64,000 nt of DNA from Sediminibacillus albus (GTDB taxonomy: Bacteria > Bacillota > Bacilli > Bacillales > Amphibacillaceae), in the NCBI RefSeq assembly GCF_900101125.1, contig NZ_FNFL01000001.1:1116001-1180000 (forward strand). Direction: 5' to 3'. Each line of letters starts with the position of its first letter. The first letter of the stretch is position 1. The position numbers were made by a program, and so were the translations under genes. This document shows, piece after piece, positions 17,735-25,647 of this stretch. The notes below the pieces were generated by a model. The model did no database searches. It saw only the letters and a list, made by a program, of their open reading frames with translations, and was not told where the DNA came from.

Positions 17735-17989
17735 CTAATCATCGCTATTACCTTCTTCCTCCATATCAACCTCATCAAGATCAAGCCAGGAAAGCATTTC
17801 ACGTACAACCGTATTTATTTTTTCATCAACCATGTCATTGCCATACTTTTTCTTTGCCCGTTCGATATTATCCATCACATCCTGACCAAAATGGATAATC
17901 GGATCATCGCTTTCCAGGTTGTTGAAAAGATCGAGTATTTCATCTAACGCCTTATCGAATTTTTTGCTTTCTATATCCGTTGCTTTCAT
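17735..17989 (-). CDS. Small acidic soluble protein, function unknown
   Basis: 84 residues, highly acidic especially at the C-terminus (DLDEVDMEEEGNSDD), predicted all-helical, no membrane segment. The ATG at 17989 is chosen over the preceding TTG. The ribosome binding site (GGGTGAT) is weak. The composition and ordered helical periodicity look coding, but I do not recognise the family. It is encoded between the 87-residue membrane protein (convergent) and the yhjD-like gene (divergent). Confidence 0.55.
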   Translation of the reverse strand: MKATDIESKKFDKALDEILDLFNNLESDDPIIHFGQDVMDNIERAKKKYGNDMVDEKINTVVREMLSWLDLDEVDMEEEGNSDD

Positions 17990-18141
17990 CAATTATCACC
18001 CACTAATAGCGTGCCCAAAAAGAAAGGAACTAGCCTAATAACAAACGGACCCTTTTCACTTCCCGCCCTGCCTTCTTCCTGTTTAACCAGGCCTTTTACT
18101 TTTCCTGGATTACTTTCCAATTAATTATTTTGCATTTTTTG

Positions 18142-18170
18142 TTTTAGATATCATACAATTAGGTTATAAT
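18142..18170 (+). promoter_or_regulatory. Candidate sigma-A promoter for the yhjD-like gene
   Basis: TATAAT at 18165–18170 with a poor TTTTAG at −35 and a 17-nt spacer. Transcription would start near 18177, leaving the ribosome binding site at 18188–18195 inside the leader. The −10 supports a start codon downstream of 18178. Confidence 0.45.
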
Positions 18171-18201
18171 AGAACATATGTTCGTTAAGGAGGAAGAACA
18201 A

Positions 18202-18591
18202 GTGCGTTATCTCAGCGAAGAAGAACTAGCTTTGGCTTCACGTTTTCTATTTCTCTCCATGGCTATCCTGGTGATACAAAAAGACACCGAAGCCCTTCAC
18301 AAAAGTACATTCAAAATCAAAGAGCCTTTTGCAGACCTTCTCGGTAAAATGGAGCATGAAGCTGTCAGCGAGCGAAGGCAGCTGCGCGGCCGCATGGCCA
18401 AAAAACAACTCCAGGTCGTTTCTTTAAACAAGAATGATTCCTTCTCATCTTTTTTATTTATCTGTAAGGGACGCGAAGAGAAGAGAAATTACTTCAATCC
18501 TGCCATTAGAAAAAAAGTAGAAAATATTTTACGTGAACTTATACAAAAGGCTCAGCAACCACATCAACATTATTCTTCCACAAATACTTGA
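18202..18591 (+). CDS. YhjD-like protein, function unknown
   Basis: 129 residues from a GTG at 18202, which has AAGGAGGA 7–8 nt upstream. An ATG at 18178 sits at the predicted transcription start and is less likely. The blocks FKIKEPFADLLGKM and FLFICKGREEKRNYFNPAIRKK resemble the B. subtilis YhjD family as I remember it, and yhjD maps near comK and sip genes there. No catalytic motif is visible. Its last 53 nt overlap the 3' end of comK on the opposite strand. Confidence 0.6.
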   Translation: MRYLSEEELALASRFLFLSMAILVIQKDTEALHKSTFKIKEPFADLLGKMEHEAVSERRQLRGRMAKKQLQVVSLNKNDSFSSFLFICKGREEKRNYFNPAIRKKVENILRELIQKAQQPHQHYSSTNT

Positions 18592-19048
18592 TGCGATGAT
18601 CCAACAAATAACGGAACTGGGCTGTACGCTGAATTTGGTTTAACATGGAACCATGGGATACCGGCAGGGTGATGGACTTGCCATTTTTGAAGGTAATCTC
18701 GGTGGATTGGCTGGATGCCTTATTGATTTGGTCAATATGCGAATGTGCTATCCATGAGCATTGAGGGTTGTTAGGAGAGGACGTCGGAAAAAAATACATG
18801 CCGCTCGAAGGATCGATGGAGATAGGCGCTTTGTGGGTAATTCCACAAATATCCTTTGTACCTTCCTGTCTTCCCCGCAGGCTGCTGCCGAAGAATTTGC
18901 AAGCAATGTCGATGATTTTACTTGAAGGTTGTTTGACTTGAAAGGTCTCCTCATCTTCCAAAATATGCGAGGAAAATTTGTTGTCTACCTCTTCTCCAAT
19001 GACGGCTAGTGTGACCGGAGTTACTTCATATTTCAATTCATGTAGCAT
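18539..19048 (-). CDS. comK: Competence transcription factor ComK, short form
   Basis: 169 residues. ComK activates late competence (DNA uptake) genes by binding paired A/T boxes. Recognisable blocks are the N-terminal EVTPVTLAVIGEE, SSKIIDIACKFFGSSLRGR, PISIDPSSGMYFFPTSSP and CSWIAHSHI. It is about 20 residues shorter than the B. subtilis protein. The tail carrying the FMLPK-type MecA-binding motif is not evident, so control by MecA/ClpC degradation may differ. AAGGGAT precedes the ATG. The 3' end overlaps the convergent yhjD-like gene by 53 nt. Confidence 0.9.
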   Translation of the reverse strand: MLHELKYEVTPVTLAVIGEEVDNKFSSHILEDEETFQVKQPSSKIIDIACKFFGSSLRGRQEGTKDICGITHKAPISIDPSSGMYFFPTSSPNNPQCSWIAHSHIDQINKASSQSTEITFKNGKSITLPVSHGSMLNQIQRTAQFRYLLDHRIKYLWKNNVDVVAEPFV

Positions 19049-19108
19049 AATACCATCCCTTCATTTAGTGATTAGGCAAAAGTAAAAGGCCTATTACTAA
19101 TTTACCAG

Positions 19109-19143
19109 AAAATTGAATAAAATGGTAGAATAAATTGAATTTT
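19109..19143. promoter_or_regulatory. Possible ComK AT-box pair upstream of comK
   Basis: AAAA-TTGAA-TAAA (19109–19121) and TAAA-TTGAA-TTTT (19131–19143) share the same core and lie 9 nt apart. ComK boxes are AAAA-N5-TTTT pairs. Only the second fits well, so autoregulation is a guess. The region is AT-rich, which makes chance matches likely. Confidence 0.25.
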
Positions 19144-19236
19144 TTGTAAAAATAATCCACATTCTGTCGGAGTTGATTTAAAAACAATGGCAGCGCTTTA
19201 TTGTCAGGTAGAACCTTTGCTATACTATCGTTATAA

Positions 19237-19371
19237 TTAGCTTTCTTCTTCTTCCTTTTCCGCGCGGGCACCAATTAGTTTCTCTCCCTGGATTTCGGCA
19301 GGATTCATCCCGAATTCAGGGTTTAGTAACGTATATATTTCCAGCTCGAGGGCATCTTTAACTTTATCCAT
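19237..19371 (-). CDS. 44-residue microprotein upstream of comK
   Basis: A short open frame with a good ribosome binding site (GGAGG, 7 nt before ATG). The protein begins MDKVKDALELEIYTLLNPEFG and ends with an acidic EKEEEES tail. It is soluble and probably helical. The start lies 67 nt from the divergent DUF3939-like gene, and the stop is about 190 nt upstream of comK. I do not recognise it. The binding site and the non-random composition make it a credible gene. Confidence 0.5.
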   Translation of the reverse strand: MDKVKDALELEIYTLLNPEFGMNPAEIQGEKLIGARAEKEEEES

Positions 19372-19438
19372 TTTACCGCCTCCCTATCCTTATTGTATGC
19401 CGATGATAACGCTCTTAAACAAAAGGAGGAATTTAGTC

Positions 19439-19909
19439 ATGTGGAAAAAGAAAAAAAACAGAAAAAAGACCCGGCAAAAGAAACAGGCAGAACTGCCTGT
19501 CAAGCCAATGTCGATCAGTGAAGTAAGAACTGCCGTCCAGAAATACAGCGCAGAGCTTTCCTCCGAAATTCCACTCGGTGTCCTTATAAACGAAGACCGG
19601 ACGATTGACTATGATTTGCTGGCTCCCTATCTGCAGGCAAAACCGGAAGATACGTATTACATGTCCCGTGAAACCTATGAATTATTCGAGGAAAAGGACA
19701 AACAGCTTGCAGAGGATATAGACACCGTGCAACAGGCTGTCGATAATTATATGGACCAACAAAAAGAGCTTCCTATCATTGATGGGGACCCGCACAGGAA
19801 AGTAAGCTACTTTAAATTGGAAAAACTCGGTTTACTAACCACTCGTCCTGATCGTCCTTTTTATCTAACCGATGAAGAGTATTTAATCACTCATAAGCAG
19901 CCGACTTAG
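19439..19909 (+). CDS. DUF3939-like protein, function unknown
   Basis: 156 residues. A very basic N-terminus (lysines and arginines in the first 20 residues) is followed by a soluble acidic domain. The end pattern LPIIDGDPHRKVSYFKLEKLGL and RPFYLTDEEYLITH resembles the DUF3939 family of Bacillaceae, although I am only moderately sure of the family number. AAAGGAGG lies 9 nt before the ATG at 19439; upstream in-frame ATGs lack a site. The stop is 4 nt from the stop of the convergent coiled-coil gene, with no terminator between them. Confidence 0.6.
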   Translation: MWKKKKNRKKTRQKKQAELPVKPMSISEVRTAVQKYSAELSSEIPLGVLINEDRTIDYDLLAPYLQAKPEDTYYMSRETYELFEEKDKQLAEDIDTVQQAVDNYMDQQKELPIIDGDPHRKVSYFKLEKLGLLTTRPDRPFYLTDEEYLITHKQPT

Positions 19910-19913
19910 CAAG

Positions 19914-20855
19914 TCAGGTAATTGACTCCAAAAGGCTTTTCTTATCGCTTTCCAGTTCTTTGATTTTTTGGTCGACTTCGGCCGATAGCTCTTCGAGTTT
20001 TATTAGCGATCTGTCCGTTTCATTCTTTACTGATCGGACCTGATTGGCTGAGTCGTTTATCTTCCCCTGAACAAACCAATCGGTGATCAGGCCGTCCAGA
20101 AAGTAATCAGCCACCGACCAGCCGCCGGAAATGGAAACATCCAAGGTAAATGTCTCGCCAATATCATTTAATTCATGGGAATACTTTCTCAACAGCCTTT
20201 GAGCCTGATGGACTTCTTCACCAGCTTCATCTACCCGGCTATGCTTGATTGCTGTAGAGATAATCCCACCGCCAAACATATCAAGCGTTCCCCAATTCTT
20301 CGCACTGTCCAAGGCGTCTTCCGCTTTCGCCAGTGCTTTGGAAGCGTGTCTTCCCGCTTCCAAAGCCTCATGTATTTCTTTGCTGTCAGCACGCAGTTCA
20401 GCAATGGTTTCAGAAATTTGAAGCACTCTTTCCCCCTCCTGATAGCCATTGCGAACCAAAAACTGCTGCTTTTGCTCGAGCAGCCGATTGTAAGCATCCT
20501 CTGGAAAGCCCAATTCGTCTATTCTGGTTTGTAGTGTTCGGTATTCTAGTTCTAGCTCTCTTCTTGCCGACCGGGCTTCTTTCCATTTCAGTTGTGCTTC
20601 CAACAGCTCTTGCTTCTCCCGGTCCAATACTTCATCCTTCTTTCCTGCTAAAGCGATGAACAAACCCTTTATGCTAATCCCTTCAAGCTTGTCGACATCT
20701 ACTTTTTCCTTGTCAAGCTTGCGCTTAAAGCGCTGCTCATTTATTGTTATTTTCTCCAGTTGAAGAGCCGCTGCTTCCAATTCCAGGCGCAAATTTTCCT
20801 TTTCACGCATTTTTTCTTTTTCTGCCATTAAAAGATTTTGATAGTTCTCCAACAC
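19914..20855 (-). CDS. Coiled-coil protein of unknown function
   Basis: 313 residues, strongly charged and predicted mainly coiled coil: about 10–60, 75–135 and 275–313. The more structured middle has a glycine-rich patch (LDMFGGGIISTAIKHSR, about residues 190–206). A near C-terminal SGGWSVADYFLDGLITDWFVQGKI looks amphipathic and may contact membrane. No ATPase motif and no signal peptide. It lies just after the M48 protease gene on the same strand (26 nt), so they may be co-transcribed. No family was recognised with confidence. Confidence 0.7.
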   Translation of the reverse strand: MLENYQNLLMAEKEKMREKENLRLELEAAALQLEKITINEQRFKRKLDKEKVDVDKLEGISIKGLFIALAGKKDEVLDREKQELLEAQLKWKEARSARRELELEYRTLQTRIDELGFPEDAYNRLLEQKQQFLVRNGYQEGERVLQISETIAELRADSKEIHEALEAGRHASKALAKAEDALDSAKNWGTLDMFGGGIISTAIKHSRVDEAGEEVHQAQRLLRKYSHELNDIGETFTLDVSISGGWSVADYFLDGLITDWFVQGKINDSANQVRSVKNETDRSLIKLEELSAEVDQKIKELESDKKSLLESIT

Positions 20856-20881
20856 AATACATCATCCCCTTTTATATAGAT

Positions 20882-22090
20882 TTACGGGGAAGTTCCCTGG
20901 TTGGTTTCACGCTCCGAAAGTTCTTTTTCGATTCGATCAATTCGCTCCTGAATCGGAGGATGGCTAAACCGCAGCCATTTAACCCAAAAAACCGGGTCAA
21001 TATCGCTTTTCGACTGTTCAGCCATTCGCCTGAAACTGCTAATGCCTGCTTGCAAGTTTTCCGTATTTTTAATGGCATACCAGTCTGCCGACTGCTCGAT
21101 TTGCCTGGAAACATACAGTGATACCGGCTGGGCAGCGCTTAACAGCAAAGAAAAAACCAACAACAGTACAGGTACAGCCCGTAAATCATGCTTACTTCGG
21201 AAGAGATGCTTGTTTTCAATATTCCGCCAGAATAGCCGGTAAACGACCGCGGCAAGGTACATTAGAAGCAAGCTTAATACGAGGTAGCCTGCAACCCCCG
21301 CATACACATGATGCATAATATAATGGCCGATTTCATGTGAGAGGATAAACAAAATTTCATCTTGCGGCATTCCATTGAGCGTCGTATCCCACAGCACAAT
21401 TCGGGCATTTCCCATAATGCCGGTGACATAGGCATTAAAGGTTGTGGTTTTTTCACTCATATCAACCTGAAGAAGGGTGGCATCTTCCAGCCCCGCATTC
21501 TCCGTCAAGTCTTCGATTGCTGTCCGGAGCGGTCCAGGCTCCATTACCGAGAAATCCTCATAAAGTGGATCGATCCAGACTGGCTGAATATACATTATAA
21601 ATATTACTGCTGGGAGGAAGATCAGCCATAAACCGAGCCACCACCTCTTGTATCTTTTGATTAGCAGCATGGCCGCATAAATGCCGGCAGATAAAACAAG
21701 CCAAAAAAATAACGAATTCAATCCAAGTTCATACAGCCAATTAGCAAGCGATTGGCTGCTCGTTCCTTCCCTCCGGCTGATCCATAGCCACAATAAATTA
21801 AAGGGCAGACGAATAGTTTCATAAACCATCACTAATACCAGGGAATAGAGCAGCGTCTGCATCCATTTTTTATTGACACGTCTTTCTATATAGCCCACCC
21901 ACGCAAAGGACCAGCCTTTTTTGACAATAGCATACAACAACAACCACTCAATCGGCAGCTTGGCGAAATAGACTGCATGGGCTAAAGCGGCATACCGGAA
22001 ATCTCCAATCGTGGATAACGGATAAAAGAACAAAAAGTATCCCCAAACAATGAAAAGATAGATTAGATAAACTGTTACTATTTTTTTCAT
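20882..22090 (-). CDS. yhfN: M48 family membrane zinc protease (CAAX prenyl protease 1 type)
   Basis: 402 residues with about seven membrane helices. The zinc-site helix is LSHEIGHYIMHH (HExxH) near residue 255, and the third zinc ligand is the glutamate in EQSADWYAIKNTEN, as in Ste24/CAAX protease 1. Bacteria lack prenylated CAAX proteins, so the substrate is unknown; membrane protein quality control is the usual guess. The start at 22090 has AGGAGG 8 nt upstream. An ATG one codon earlier is also possible. B. subtilis yhfN occupies the same position near lcfB (yhfL). Confidence 0.88.
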   Translation of the reverse strand: MKKIVTVYLIYLFIVWGYFLFFYPLSTIGDFRYAALAHAVYFAKLPIEWLLLYAIVKKGWSFAWVGYIERRVNKKWMQTLLYSLVLVMVYETIRLPFNLLWLWISRREGTSSQSLANWLYELGLNSLFFWLVLSAGIYAAMLLIKRYKRWWLGLWLIFLPAVIFIMYIQPVWIDPLYEDFSVMEPGPLRTAIEDLTENAGLEDATLLQVDMSEKTTTFNAYVTGIMGNARIVLWDTTLNGMPQDEILFILSHEIGHYIMHHVYAGVAGYLVLSLLLMYLAAVVYRLFWRNIENKHLFRSKHDLRAVPVLLLVFSLLLSAAQPVSLYVSRQIEQSADWYAIKNTENLQAGISSFRRMAEQSKSDIDPVFWVKWLRFSHPPIQERIDRIEKELSERETNQGTSP

Positions 22091-22125
22091 CATGTTTTCC
22101 TCCTGCATGTGCTTATCAGCAATAT

Positions 22126-22163
22126 AAAACGGAATCCCTTGCCGGTTACCGAACAAGGGATTC
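22126..22163 (-). terminator. Terminator of lcfB
   Basis: GAATCCCTTG (22132–22141) pairs with CAAGGGATTC (22154–22163), then CGTTTTATATT on the minus strand. It separates lcfB from the downstream protease gene. Confidence 0.7.
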
Positions 22164-22200
22164 TTAAATTTTACCATATTCTTTTATCCGCTGCCCCTCC

Positions 22201-23751
22201 TCACTGCCGGCTCGGGGCTACTTGTTCACGCAGCTGTTTTCTTAAAATCTTCCCCGTGGTATTTTTCGGCAGTTCTGCTAAAAACTCAAGTGCGACAGGT
22301 ACTTTATACTTAGCTAATCTTTCCTGACAGAAGCTGATGACGTCCTCCTCTGACAAAGAAGGATTTTCTGAAACAACAAAACAGATAACTGCTTCGCCTG
22401 TATCTCGATCGGGCATTCCGACGACAGCGACTTCTGCAATCTCTGGATGCTCGTAAAGGACTTCCTCGACTTCACGCGGGTAGACATTGTATCCGCCTAC
22501 GATAATCATGTCCTTTCTTCTGTCAACAATATAAAAATAGCCATCTTCGTCCATCCTGGCCATGTCACCAGTATATAGCCAACCATCCTTTAGAATGGCT
22601 TCCGTTTCTTCCGGCATTTTGTAATAGCCTGCCATTACATTTGGTCCTTTTACAACTAATTCCCCGACTTCTCCTGCTGGCAGTTCCTCCCCAAACTCAT
22701 CGACTACTTTGTTGACGACATTTTTTATATTAGTGCCAATCGATCCTGGTTTTCGCTCACGGTCCAGCGGGTTGAAGCAGGTTACCGGTGAGGCTTCAGA
22801 TAGTCCATATCCTTCGGAAACCATTACCTGGAATTTTTGCTCGAAGTTCTTCAGCAATGCGACAGGCATTGCTGCTCCACCAGAAATGCATAAGCGGATG
22901 GTCTGGAAATCTTCTTTATGGCTTCCCGGTGTCTGCAGCAGATAATTATACATTGTCGGCACCCCTGCAAAAACTGTCGCGCCATGTTTTCTAGCAATCT
23001 TAAAAACAGCTTCCGGAGAAAATTTAGGAACGATTAATACACTTCCACCGTTCATTAGAGGAGCATTCAACGCGACAGTAAGACAGAAAACGTGGAACAT
23101 CGGCAAAGCTGCAATCACTTTATCCTTGCCATCCATCTCCAAGTAGTCGGCTACATCTTTAGCATTGGAATAAAGGTTTTTGTGTGTCAACATAGCCCCC
23201 TTAGGTTTCCCGGTCGTTCCTGAAGTATATAAAACGAGGGCCGTATCATTTTCTTTAAGCTGGGGGCGTGAAAAGACGGAGCTGCCTTCCTCTATCATTT
23301 TTGCAAACGGTTTCATTCTCTTTAATAAAAAATCTCCGGCAGACTGGCTGACCGCTTCCCCCGTTTCTGCGATAATCACATGCCGGACATCCGTTAACAC
23401 GTCTGAGATGGCTTCAAACTTTGCTGCCAGCACATCCATAGTAATAATTCCTTTGACATCGCCATCTTGCAAAATATAAGCCATTTCATCCGGAGTATAA
23501 ATCGGATTGATCGGGATCACCGTGATCCCAGCGCGCAGTGCTCCATACATCCCAATAATAAAATAGGGGCTATTGCCGACCGCGAGCGCAAGATGGTCGC
23601 CTTTTTGGTAACCCATCTGCTGCAGGCTGTCCGCAAACCTGCTGATCGAACTTTCCAGTTGTTGATAGGTCGTGTCTTTTCCTTCAAATATGTATGCTGT
23701 TTTCTCCGGATGCTGTTGGGCAGTTACAGAAATTTGATCACTAAGATTCAT
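22201..23751 (-). CDS. lcfB: Long-chain fatty-acid–CoA ligase
   Basis: 516 residues. Activates free fatty acids to acyl-CoA with ATP, the entry step to beta-oxidation. ANL-superfamily motifs are in order: [19 protein letters not shown] (P-loop, about residues 170–190), [38 protein letters not shown], and the C-terminal lysine in [21 protein letters not shown] precedes the ATG. It matches B. subtilis lcfB (yhfL) in sequence type and position. A FadR-type operator and a sigma-A promoter lie directly upstream. Confidence 0.95.
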   Translation of the reverse strand: MNLSDQISVTAQQHPEKTAYIFEGKDTTYQQLESSISRFADSLQQMGYQKGDHLALAVGNSPYFIIGMYGALRAGITVIPINPIYTPDEMAYILQDGDVKGIITMDVLAAKFEAISDVLTDVRHVIIAETGEAVSQSAGDFLLKRMKPFAKMIEEGSSVFSRPQLKENDTALVLYTSGTTGKPKGAMLTHKNLYSNAKDVADYLEMDGKDKVIAALPMFHVFCLTVALNAPLMNGGSVLIVPKFSPEAVFKIARKHGATVFAGVPTMYNYLLQTPGSHKEDFQTIRLCISGGAAMPVALLKNFEQKFQVMVSEGYGLSEASPVTCFNPLDRERKPGSIGTNIKNVVNKVVDEFGEELPAGEVGELVVKGPNVMAGYYKMPEETEAILKDGWLYTGDMARMDEDGYFYIVDRRKDMIIVGGYNVYPREVEEVLYEHPEIAEVAVVGMPDRDTGEAVICFVVSENPSLSEEDVISFCQERLAKYKVPVALEFLAELPKNTTGKILRKQLREQVAPSRQ

Positions 23752-23764
23752 GATTACCCTCCCG

Positions 23765-23782
23765 TGAATGAATAGTCATTCA
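23765..23782. promoter_or_regulatory. FadR (YsiA) operator upstream of lcfB
   Basis: TGAATGAATAGTCATTCA is a near-perfect palindrome and fits the B. subtilis FadR consensus TGAATGANTANTCATTCA at every fixed position. It lies between the lcfB promoter and start codon, where a repressor would block transcription until acyl-CoA accumulates. Confidence 0.85.
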
Positions 23783-23800
23783 TTATTGCTATTACCATAT

Positions 23801-23829
23801 ATTATAAAGTAAGACATCCATACTAGCAA
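23801..23829 (-). promoter_or_regulatory. Sigma-A promoter of lcfB
   Basis: On the minus strand TTGCTA (23829–23824), 17-nt spacer, TATAAT (23806–23801). The predicted start near 23794 puts the FadR site at about +12 to +30. Confidence 0.7.
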
Positions 23830-24072
23830 CTGAAAATCAGAAAAAATGGCGAAACCTTCCAGATATAGCAAATGGGACATATCATACATCCCCTTGCAAA
23901 AACCGAACAAGAACAGCATATGAAGTCTTAAAAGGCCATCTTCAAGCATTCGATTGATGACGAAATTATTATAAATGGCAATGTAACAGTAGTACCGGAT
24001 AAGCGGTAGTACACCGCGATTTCAAGTAAATTATAAGCATTTGTGTATTACCGTACGTAGACTTTCAGCGGA

Positions 24073-24178
24073 GGAAATCCACGGAGACTCCTGCGGGAGA
24101 AAAGGCCTCGGTGAGACCCCGCAGAGCGCAAGCTCGAGGAGGCTCACCAGCCGCCCGCGGAAAGCGTAGTGGATTTCC
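24073..24178. repeat. GC-rich palindromic dispersed element, copy 1
   Basis: 106 bp bounded by the perfect inverted repeat GGAAATCCAC/GTGGATTTCC. Inside are the self-complementary CTCCTGCGGGAG (24088–24099) and the pair GGTGAG/CTCACC. It is much richer in GC than its surroundings. It shares four sequence blocks, in the same order, with the element at 24193–24411. From memory, related sequences are scattered through Bacillaceae intergenic regions; the window itself only shows these two. About 240 bases between the lcfB promoter and this element hold no recognisable gene. Confidence 0.8.
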
Positions 24179-24192
24179 GTAGCGGTGGTTAT

Positions 24193-24411
24193 GCAAGGTA
24201 GTCAGACCAGTCCGATTAGCGCCGGCAGAATACGGAGACTCTTGTGGAAATAGCATGAGTCTGAAGACCCCGGAGGAAGCCGTTCTTGCTTCTGAGGACA
24301 AGGAACGCTTCGACAGCGACTCATCGCACGCAGAAAAGGGCTCCTTTATTTTCAAGGAGGCTGAAGTCGTGCCCACGGAGAGCGAAGTATGCTGCCGGCA
24401 CCCAACCTTGC
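24193..24411. repeat. GC-rich palindromic dispersed element, copy 2 (longer, diverged)
   Basis: Outer arms GCAAGGT/ACCTTGC, inner arms GCCGGCAgAATA/TATgCTGCCGGC with one mismatch (24221–24232 and 24388–24399). Blocks shared with copy 1 are ACGGAGACTC, AGACCCCG, AGGAGGCT and GCCC(A/G)CGGA(G/A)AGCG. The centre is about 70 bp longer than in copy 1. Open frames across it on both strands are read as accidental. Confidence 0.75.
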
Positions 24412-24472
24412 TAGAAGGAAGAAAGAGAGTTGTCACTGTGTCTGTAGGTAATCTTCTTAAGTAAGAGAAAAG

Positions 24473-24524
24473 AAAAATCGAACGAGCTCGAAACCTAAAG
24501 ATTTCGAATCATCGTTCGATTTTT
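24473..24524. terminator. Terminator of lplJ
   Basis: A 13-bp perfect stem AAAAATCGAACGA/TCGTTCGATTTTT, with inner TCGAAA/TTTCGA. The A and T ends make it potentially bidirectional. It follows the lplJ stop on the minus strand. Confidence 0.85.
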
Positions 24525-24572
24525 GCTTTGGCAACTATACTTTTGTCCCAATCTCTTTTATCCAGCAGTGAA

Positions 24573-25568
24573 TTAGTACATTAAATCGATAAATTCTTCT
24601 TTGGAAATCTTGCCAAGGTAGTGGCTGATATCTAGATCATTTAATGCCGATTCGATTGACTGGCGCTCATACCGAATCCCTGTCAATCTTTCTTCAATGT
24701 CTGCTATATCGCCGACTCCGAAAAAGTCTCCATAAATTTTGGCATTTTCAATGGTGCCTTTTTTGACATCAAGGCGGACATCAACAGAGCCTGCAGCGAA
24801 CTTATGGGATTGCTGAATATTGAAAGCAGGAGAGCGGCCGTAATTCCAATCCCACTTTTGGTACCGTTCTTTGGAAAGCTTATGGATATTCTCCCAGTCC
24901 TCGTCGGTTAGCTTATATTGCGGAACATCCTTAATATCTTCCACATCAAAGATGTATCTAAGAATCAATTGCTTGAATTCTTCCATAGTGATCTGCTCAT
25001 CCAGAAATTCAGAAATATTGGCAACCCGGCTGCGAATGGATTTAATTCCTTTTGATTTGATTTTCTCCATTTTCACATTCAGGGCAGACACCACATTTTC
25101 AATTTCTGAATCAAACATTAAGGTGCCATGGCTGAACATCCGACCCTTTGTCGAGAATTGGGCATTTCCAGAAATCTTACGTCCGTCTACTAAAATGTCA
25201 TTCCGTCCCTGCAGATGGGCATTTACTCCCAGCTTTTTCAAGGCGTCAGTCACAGGTTCGGTGAATTTTGCAAAATCATGAAAGCTGTTGCCATCATCTT
25301 TTGTGATAAAACTGAAGTTCAAGTTTCCCTGATCATGATAGACGGCCCCTCCCCCTGATAAACGACGGACAACATGGATTCCATTGGCATCGACATAATT
25401 GGTGTTAATTTCTTCGATGGTGTTTTGATTTTTCCCTATGATAATCGACGGTTCATTAATATAAAACAGCAAATATGTATTATCTGCTCCGAAATTTTTT
25501 AAAATATATTCCTCGATGGCTAGATTGATATGAGGATCTGTAATTCCTTCATTATCGATAAATAGCAT
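24573..25568 (-). CDS. lplJ: Lipoate–protein ligase
   Basis: 331 residues. Attaches free lipoate to lipoyl domains of 2-oxoacid dehydrogenases and GcvH via lipoyl-AMP. Family features: IIIGKNQNTIEEIN, the RRLSGGGAVYHDQGNLNFSF lipoyl-AMP loop (about residues 68–90), the DILVDGRKISGNAQ motif with the catalytic lysine, and a C-terminal accessory domain starting near residue 245. The ATG at 25568 is preferred because GGAGGG is 9 nt upstream; a TTG two codons earlier is too close. It matches yhfJ/lplJ of B. subtilis in position. Confidence 0.93.
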   Translation of the reverse strand: MLFIDNEGITDPHINLAIEEYILKNFGADNTYLLFYINEPSIIIGKNQNTIEEINTNYVDANGIHVVRRLSGGGAVYHDQGNLNFSFITKDDGNSFHDFAKFTEPVTDALKKLGVNAHLQGRNDILVDGRKISGNAQFSTKGRMFSHGTLMFDSEIENVVSALNVKMEKIKSKGIKSIRSRVANISEFLDEQITMEEFKQLILRYIFDVEDIKDVPQYKLTDEDWENIHKLSKERYQKWDWNYGRSPAFNIQQSHKFAAGSVDVRLDVKKGTIENAKIYGDFFGVGDIADIEERLTGIRYERQSIESALNDLDISHYLGKISKEEFIDLMY

Positions 25569-25647
25569 GATCAAAAACCCTCCTTAAAACTTGTCTGTCA
25601 TTTTATTTTACCTAAAGTCTAATTCCAGGGCAATGATTAGGACTTTT

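Noticed and set aside
19065-19274. Minus-strand 69-codon frame upstream of comK
   Set aside because: It starts inside the 44-residue microprotein gene in another frame, begins with a lysine/arginine run, and has no binding site.
24065-24464. Open frames of 123 and 69 codons through the GC-rich repeats
   Set aside because: They exist because GC-rich palindromes have few stop codons. No binding site and no protein-like pattern.
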